This document shows positions 6,266 to 10,822 of a stretch of DNA of 10,822 nucleotides, piece by piece. The DNA is from Bacteroidales bacterium (GTDB lineage Bacteria; Bacteroidota; Bacteroidia; Bacteroidales; NBLH01). Position 1 is the stretch's first letter; each line of letters begins with the position of its first letter. The notes below the pieces were generated by a model. It was not told the origin of the DNA, did no database searches, and saw only the letters and a program-made list of their open reading frames with translations. A program made the position numbers and the translations under genes. The DNA lies in contig JAKIUH010000115.1 in NCBI GenBank assembly GCA_021647685.1, positions 1-10,822 on the forward strand, read 5' to 3'.

Positions 6266-7411
6266 ATGGCTTATAAAAAAAAAATACTTGTTTTTATCGA
6301 TTGGTTTCTTCCCGGATACAAAGCCGGCGGACCCATACGCTCTGTAGCTAATCTGACTGCTCATTTATCAGATGAATTTGAGTTTTACATTATTACAAGA
6401 GATACTGATTACTTAGAAACAGAACCATACGCAAGCGTAAAAAGTAACCAATGGCAAGAAATAGCAAAAAACATTCATGTATTTTATTTTTCAAAAGATT
6501 TTTTATCTGTTAAAAACATAAAAAATACAATTCAAACTATTGATTTTGACACCGTTTATATAAACGGTATTTATTCTTTTTATTTTTCATTGCTTCCTGT
6601 TTGGCTTTTTCGTAAATCCAAGAAAAAAATTGTAGTTGCATCGCGTGGAATGTTGTCAAAGCAAAGTTTTAGCAGCAAAAATCTGAAAAAAAAGTTATTT
6701 ATAACTTTTGCCCAATTTTTTAATTTTTATAAAAATGTTTTCTTTCATACAACCAATGAAAATGAAAAACAAGAAATAGCCAAACTGAATTTGAAAACAA
6801 GCGGATTTATTATTGCACCAAATTTAGCTCCTAAAATAAGCTTTGACAGAATCAGTCGTACAAAAAAAATAAAGAAATTAAAACTCCTTAGCATTGCACG
6901 TATATCCAAAGAAAAAAACATCTTATTTGCGATTCAACTATTAGTAAAAAACAAATTTAAAGGCAAAATAGAGTTTGATTTATATGGTTCGATTTATCAA
7001 CCGGAATACTGGAACCAATGTATTGAATTTATAAAAACGGCACCTGCAAGTATTAGAATTACCTACAAAGGCATTATCGACAATAAAAAGATACCGGAGA
7101 TAATCAAAGATTATCACTTTTCATTTTTACCCAGTTTGGGCGAAAATTTTGGGCACAGCATTTTAGAAAGCATGAGTTTTGCTTGTCCGGTAATTATTTC
7201 TGATAGAACCCCTTGGCGCAATTTAGAAAAGCAAAAAGCCGGTTGGGATATTGCTTTGGATGACGAACAAAAATTTATTGATACAATTCAATATTGTTTG
7301 GATATGAACCAAAAAATGTACGATGAATGGTCAGAGGCAGCTTATCGTTTTGCAAAGTCCTTTTCTGAAAATCCGCAATTAATTGAACAAAGCAAACAAA
7401 TTTTTTACTAA
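6266..7411 (+). CDS. Glycosyltransferase, GT4 family (GT-B fold)
   Basis: This 381-residue GT-B enzyme is predicted to be cytoplasmic or membrane-associated and to add a sugar from a nucleotide-sugar donor to a growing surface glycan. The N-terminal domain carries the acceptor-side motif GGPIRSVANL (21-30). The linker has HTTNENEKQEI (161-171), a frequent block before the donor domain, then RISKEKNI (212-219). The donor-binding E-x7-E motif is E293-NFGHSIL-E301, in the usual GENFGHSILE context. The protein reaches a normal C terminus near residue 380, so it is complete. Donor and acceptor cannot be told from the sequence. It follows cysS in the same direction with only a hairpin between, and is followed by degraded flippase sequence, which suggests it is the intact left edge of a disturbed polysaccharide locus. 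Confidence 0.9.
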   Translation: MAYKKKILVFIDWFLPGYKAGGPIRSVANLTAHLSDEFEFYIITRDTDYLETEPYASVKSNQWQEIAKNIHVFYFSKDFLSVKNIKNTIQTIDFDTVYINGIYSFYFSLLPVWLFRKSKKKIVVASRGMLSKQSFSSKNLKKKLFITFAQFFNFYKNVFFHTTNENEKQEIAKLNLKTSGFIIAPNLAPKISFDRISRTKKIKKLKLLSIARISKEKNILFAIQLLVKNKFKGKIEFDLYGSIYQPEYWNQCIEFIKTAPASIRITYKGIIDNKKIPEIIKDYHFSFLPSLGENFGHSILESMSFACPVIISDRTPWRNLEKQKAGWDIALDDEQKFIDTIQYCLDMNQKMYDEWSEAAYRFAKSFSENPQLIEQSKQIFY

Positions 7412-7414
7412 TAT

Positions 7415-7438
7415 TTAGTTTATTTAACTAAGTTTTTT
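7415..7438 (+). terminator. Weak terminator-like hairpin after the GT4 gene
   Basis: TTAGTT (7415-7420), a 5-nt loop and AACTAA (7426-7431) are followed by G and six T (7433-7438), starting 3 bp after the stop codon. The stem is all but AT-only, so stability is low, but position and T-run are as expected for a Rho-independent terminator. Confidence 0.35.
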
Positions 7439-7445
7439 ATATTTA

Positions 7446-7464
7446 TTTCGTTATTTTAACGAAA
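7446..7464. repeat. Small palindrome TTTCGTTA-TTT-TAACGAAA
   Basis: An 8-bp perfect stem with a 3-nt loop. Its right part, TTATTTTAACGAAA (7451-7464), is identical to the first 14 bases of the window and is followed in both places by similar AT-rich sequence ending TTTAC. It could be a shared intergenic motif or a short homology at a rearrangement edge. Confidence 0.4.
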
Positions 7465-7554
7465 CTTTTACAATCATTTTACTTTGTTTACCGAAAAAAT
7501 TAATAATATTATCGTCAATACACCTAAAAATAATTGTTTTTTTTAGTTAATTAA

Positions 7555-7899
7555 ACGAAAATTTTATTATTTTTTGGGACTGATTACTTAAAAGGACTTT
7601 ATGCTCTTATTTTATTATCAATATGTCAGTTTTTTTTTGCGATAACAGGCTTTGTAGATATTATATTAAATATGACTGGTCATCAAAAGTTTTTTGGAAA
7701 AGTAACCACAGTTACTGCAGTATTGAATTTACTGCTTAATATGTTTTTAATCCCTATGTATGGTATGTTAGGTGCAGCTATGGCTACGGGGTTTTCTATT
7801 CTATTAACAAATAGTATTGCGATTATATACATTCATAAAAAATTAAAAGTTTTATCAGTATATTTACCTTTTTTAAGCGATAAAATAGATCCTTTATAA
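7555..7899 (+). pseudogene. wzx: C-terminal remnant of a Wzx-type polysaccharide flippase
   Basis: The frame ending at 7899 is open back to an in-frame stop at 7552-7554. The nominal ATG at 7672 lies in the middle of conserved sequence: the preceding codons read FFGTDYLKG (from 7570) and ALILLSICQFFFAITG, continuing through the ATG as LNMTGHQKF. That order, with the TGH motif followed by LNLLLNMFLIPMYGMLGAAMATG, is typical of the C-terminal part of MOP/MATE-like O-antigen flippases, which have about 420-480 residues. Only about 110 residues and some three membrane helices remain. The first three quarters of the protein are absent, and the 140 bp before it contain no recognisable flippase sequence in any frame. 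An intact protein would move undecaprenyl-linked repeat units across the inner membrane. This fragment is almost certainly non-functional. It lies 33 bp before wzy. Confidence 0.8.
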
Positions 7900-7932
7900 A
7901 AAATTTATCCTCTATTTAAATTTCAGTAAAGT

Positions 7933-9174
7933 ATGAATAGTAATAGTTTTAAAAATATTCTTTTCATTGCTTTTGTTGTATTTTGTATCCAGTTTACTGA
8001 GCTTAAAATTAACGTAATAAAAGTGGCTGAAATTTTGCTGCTTTGTTTGACTCCTTTTTTATATTACAAAAGTATAAATAAATGGGTGCTGTTATTTTTT
8101 GGTCTATTTACCTTGTGGTTTTTAATTTCCATAGCACTAAATCCATTTAGAGATTTTTATTTATTGAAAGAAGTTTCAGTTTTAAAAAAGCCTTATTTCA
8201 TAACAATTGGAAGATATTTAGAACTCATATCTTGTATAAATTTAATGGCCTTAGTACAACAATTTTTTAAAAACAAATCATATGAAGAAGTCCTTTTTTT
8301 TATAAAACAGATATTTCTTTTAAGCTTTTTTTTATTAATACTAAGTCTAATAATCTACACTCTTCATATGCATGGTTTTATAACCGAAACAAGAACTGTT
8401 TATTGGGGAGATAGACTCAGAGGGTGGTTTTCAGAAGGTGGCCCTTACGGATTAATGTTAGGGTTTACATTTGTTTTGTCTTTTTTTTATAAAAACAAGT
8501 ATAATAATATATTTAGAACAATCATTTTATTTACTATTATTTTCTTTGCAAAATCAAAAGCGGGTGGTATGTTGTTAATAGTATGGTTTATACTTTTGTA
8601 TCATAAAAAGATGTACAAAAAAATACGTGAACTAAACATTATTATTCTTATTGTAGGAGGTATTATTACTTCTCTTATTTTTGTAAAACTAGCAGGTTTT
8701 TATATTGATGACATTAATAATATAAAAAGAGAGGTTGTAAAACGGCCTACAGATATAAATTTAGTGATGGGTAGAATTGCAGGTCTTTTTATTTTTCCTG
8801 AAATGGTTGTTGACAATCCAATTGTTGGAATTGGTTTAGGAAACTATCCCATCATGCGTAACAATCCAGAATATCTTGGTTTTATTCCTTCTAGTCCTAT
8901 TGGTAAAACTGATGCTCATGGGTACGGAGGTATTGTTCAGTTATTAGTAGATGGCGGGCTAGTTATTTTGATCTTATTTTTAAGGATAATCTATCTTTTT
9001 TTTAAGAAAATTAAAAGAAATAAAAACGGTTTAGAAGTGTTTTTATACATGTTTTTGTTTTTATTCATTTTTGGCGTTCAAATTTATTTTTTATACCCTT
9101 GGATATTACTAGGAATACTAATATCTCTATCAGAAAAATCAGAATTTCATGACAAAAGATACATTAGTAGTTGA
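7933..9174 (+). CDS. wzy: Wzy-type O-antigen/polysaccharide polymerase
   Basis: This 413-residue integral membrane protein has about ten or more hydrophobic segments spread over its length. It is predicted to polymerise lipid-linked oligosaccharide repeat units in the periplasm, or less likely to act as an O-antigen ligase (WaaL), which has the same fold. Supporting motifs are RLRGWFSEGGPYGLML (161-176), typical of the start of the Wzy_C region, MGRIAGLF (279-286), DNPIVGIGLGNYP (294-306), and DAHGYGG followed by LLVDGGLV (327-344). This matches the family pattern of a large periplasmic loop with R, G-x-G and D-x-H-type residues. It starts 33 bp after the flippase remnant and its last 26 bp overlap the next glycosyltransferase gene, so the two are translationally linked. 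Family sequences diverge strongly, so the polymer it makes cannot be named. Confidence 0.8.
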   Translation: MNSNSFKNILFIAFVVFCIQFTELKINVIKVAEILLLCLTPFLYYKSINKWVLLFFGLFTLWFLISIALNPFRDFYLLKEVSVLKKPYFITIGRYLELISCINLMALVQQFFKNKSYEEVLFFIKQIFLLSFFLLILSLIIYTLHMHGFITETRTVYWGDRLRGWFSEGGPYGLMLGFTFVLSFFYKNKYNNIFRTIILFTIIFFAKSKAGGMLLIVWFILLYHKKMYKKIRELNIIILIVGGIITSLIFVKLAGFYIDDINNIKREVVKRPTDINLVMGRIAGLFIFPEMVVDNPIVGIGLGNYPIMRNNPEYLGFIPSSPIGKTDAHGYGGIVQLLVDGGLVILILFLRIIYLFFKKIKRNKNGLEVFLYMFLFLFIFGVQIYFLYPWILLGILISLSEKSEFHDKRYISS

Positions 9175-10510
9175 TGCTAGAATGATCAATAACTCTGGTA
9201 TTGGTACTTATTTAAAAAATATTTTACCTATAATATCTGATGAGTTTCATCTAATATTATTAGGAAATAAAGATGAATTGTCTGTCTTTTCATGGACTCA
9301 TAAATGTAAAATTATTGCGTTTAACGCAAAAATTTATTCTTTTACTGAGCAAATTAAATTCCAAAAGATTGTCCCTAAATGTGCATTGCTGTGGTGTCCA
9401 CATTTTAATGTTCCATTACTCCCTGTAAAAGCTAAAAAAATTATCTGTACCATACATGATTTAAACCATTTAGCACTTCGTAAAAATTATTTTTACTTAA
9501 AATATTTATATGCTAAATTATTATACACTAATGCAGTAAGAAAGAGTAATAAAATAATAACTGTTTCAAATTTTTCTAAAATAGAGTTATTAAAATATAC
9601 AAATGCAATTACTGCAAAAATTAATGTAATATACTGCGGAGTTAACAATATGTTTTATACTAAAAACAATGTGGAAACTAATATAGAATTACCTTTACAT
9701 TATATCTTATTTGTTGGAAATGTAAAACCTCATAAAAATTTAATTACACTTTTAAAAGCATATAACAGTCTTTCTGAAGAAACAAAAACTATCTATAAAT
9801 TAGTAATTTTAGGTCGTAAAGAAGGGTTTGTAACTCCTGACAAAAATATTTTTGCTTATATTGATAATCATAATTTAAGAAGTAATGTTTATTTTACTGG
9901 TCATATAGATAATGACAAACTACCTTCTATTTACAGTAAAGCAAAGCTATTTGTTTTCCCTTCGCTCTATGAAGGTTTCGGGTTGCCAATTTTAGAAGCT
10001 ATGGCTTCTGGTATTCCTGTTGTTAGTTCAAATGCGGCAAGTTTACCTGAGGTAGGAGGCGATGCTTCAATTTATTTCAATCCAAAAAATAGTGTTGAAC
10101 TAAAAGAAAAAATAGAAATAATGTTAAAAGATGAAAAGATGAGGATAGAGTACATAGAGAAAGGCTTTAACCGAATCAAACATTTTTCTTGGGAAAAAAG
10201 TTCAACCGCTCATATTAAATTATTTAAAGACTTACAAACAGCAGCAATGGTATCCCTTCAGGCGAAAATAAACAGCCGGTCGAACGTTCACCTGGCTGCA
10301 GCCTCTTCGGTTCGTTGTTTGAACCGGCGACTTACATTCATCGTGATAAACAGCCAAAGCAGACACAAGGCTATATTTGTACCTACCAACACCATGGCAG
10401 GCAAAGCCAACACAGAAATTACAATAAAAATCATACCACCCTGGATCAGATCGCCGAAACGGGTAAAAAATGTATTAATAGCCAGCATACCCTCATATCG
10501 GGAAAACTGA
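9149..10510 (+). CDS. Glycosyltransferase, GT4 family; reading frame fused to foreign DNA at its 3' end
   Basis: The genuine part is about residues 1-363 (9149 to about 10240). It shows the N-terminal VDARMINNSGIGTYLKNIL block (8-26), TIHDLNHL (101-108), VSNFSKIELLKY (139-150), the donor-domain entry FVGNVKPHKNL (188-198) and the E-x7-E motif E275-GFGLPIL-E283, followed by EAMASGIPVV and LPEVGGDA. This is the mannosyltransferase-like GT4 subgroup, typical of O-antigen and exopolysaccharide clusters. GT4 proteins of this type end soon after the FSWEKSSTAHIKLFKDL segment (346-362). Here the frame instead runs on to 10510 through residues that are the antisense translation of the leftward transporter gene, so the last 90 or so residues are artefactual or non-native. 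The ATG at 9149 overlaps wzy by 26 bp, which suggests translational coupling. The enzyme call is strong, the 3' end is unreliable. Confidence 0.85.
   Translation: MTKDTLVVDARMINNSGIGTYLKNILPIISDEFHLILLGNKDELSVFSWTHKCKIIAFNAKIYSFTEQIKFQKIVPKCALLWCPHFNVPLLPVKAKKIICTIHDLNHLALRKNYFYLKYLYAKLLYTNAVRKSNKIITVSNFSKIELLKYTNAITAKINVIYCGVNNMFYTKNNVETNIELPLHYILFVGNVKPHKNLITLLKAYNSLSEETKTIYKLVILGRKEGFVTPDKNIFAYIDNHNLRSNVYFTGHIDNDKLPSIYSKAKLFVFPSLYEGFGLPILEAMASGIPVVSSNAASLPEVGGDASIYFNPKNSVELKEKIEIMLKDEKMRIEYIEKGFNRIKHFSWEKSSTAHIKLFKDLQTAAMVSLQAKINSRSNVHLAAASSVRCLNRRLTFIVINSQSRHKAIFVPTNTMAGKANTEITIKIIPPWIRSPKRVKNVLIASIPSYREN
10273..10298 (-). terminator. Terminator hairpin of the leftward transporter gene
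   Basis: On the minus strand CAGCCAGGT pairs with ACCGGCTG (one bulged base), enclosing a 9-nt loop containing the palindrome GAACGTTC, and is followed by GTTTATTTT (10264-10272). Shape and T-rich tail fit an intrinsic terminator for a leftward transcript. It spans the stop codon (10288-10290). It shows that the transporter's native 3' flank reaches at least to about 10264. Confidence 0.55.
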
Positions 10511-10822
10511 TCCAGCGGCAGGAACAGAATCTGTTTGGTTGTATTGGCCACTGAATAATCGATACTGTTGTCAGCTGTTTTCACAATGGCAAACCAGGCC
10601 AGTACAGGAAAGATCAGAACCGATACATACATAGCCAGATTGATTACTGCCAGACTGATCAATGCACCGCCCACGCCAATGACCTGATACATCGGCCTTA
10701 CTATAAAAGCCTGTAGAACCAGTGTCGCAATATTGACATATAAATAAAATGTTGCATAAAACGCACCAATCTCATTACCGCTTTTTTCAGCCGTCACGAA
10801 ATCGGCAAGAATATATTCACCG
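10288..10822 (-). CDS. NTP/NDP exchange (Tlc/Npt1-like) transporter, C-terminal part, cut by window end
   Basis: The leftward frame ends at the TGA at 10288-10290 and stays open to the window edge. Beyond the GTG at 10797 it continues as GEYILADF, so that GTG is not the true start. The protein has several membrane segments (ATFYLYVNIATLVLQAFIV; a long one after GVGGALISL; and two near the end). The block KTADNSIDYSVANTTKQ-LFLPL followed by INTFFTRFGDLIQGG matches the conserved region of the Tlc/Npt family of ATP:ADP or NTP/NDP antiporters, which also occurs as orphan members in free-living Bacteroidota. Substrate is unknown; in free-living bacteria these need not carry nucleotides. A generic MFS transporter is the alternative. 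Its GC content is much higher than that of everything to its left, and it is convergent with a glycosyltransferase whose frame runs into it. Confidence 0.7.
   Translation of the reverse strand, partial: GEYILADFVTAEKSGNEIGAFYATFYLYVNIATLVLQAFIVRPMYQVIGVGGALISLAVINLAMYVSVLIFPVLAWFAIVKTADNSIDYSVANTTKQILFLPLDQFSRYEGMLAINTFFTRFGDLIQGGMIFIVISVLALPAMVLVGTNIALCLLWLFITMNVSRRFKQRTEEAAAR

Noticed and set aside
10241..10510. C-terminal 90-residue extension of the GT4 protein as a novel domain
   Set aside because: It is the antisense reading of the leftward transporter gene, which has clear family motifs; the extension is a product of the join.
10315..10554. A 79-residue rightward reading frame
   Set aside because: It is antisense to the well-supported transporter coding sequence and has no recognisable features.

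Overview
The window looks like an AT-rich member of the Bacteroidota. The evidence is low GC, A/T-rich intergenic DNA without clear Shine-Dalgarno sites, several matches to the Bacteroidota promoter element TAnnTTTG, and protein types common in that phylum (a GT-C/TPR fusion, MORN_2 repeats, CysRS with HLGH and KMGKS signatures). I did not recognise the species.

Layout: positions 1-252 hold no gene but contain a 166-bp imperfect palindrome. A leftward cysC (APS kinase, 253-861) follows. A divergent intergenic region with a hairpin and promoter-like elements separates it from a rightward membrane GT-C/TPR protein (1043-3166). Next come a secreted MORN_2-repeat protein (3304-4170), a 570-bp gene-free stretch with a large nested fold-back structure, cysS (4741-6210), a hairpin, and a GT4 glycosyltransferase (6266-7411).

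From 7412 onward the window is a fragmentary surface-polysaccharide locus: a 5'-truncated Wzx-type flippase (in-frame remnant 7555-7899), a Wzy-type polymerase (7933-9174) and a second GT4 enzyme starting inside the wzy 3' end (9149). The roles fit together: the glycosyltransferases build a lipid-linked repeat unit, the flippase moves it across the inner membrane and the polymerase joins the units. The flippase here cannot be complete.

Near 10240 the sequence changes abruptly. GC rises from 12/60 (10081-10140) to 32/60 (10261-10320), and the GT4 reading frame runs without its own stop into the antisense strand of a leftward NTP/NDP-exchange-like transporter that is cut by the window edge. This is either a chimeric assembly join or a real recombination junction. 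I found no convincing new defence or mobile system. The most unusual items are the two fold-back elements and the two breakpoints.
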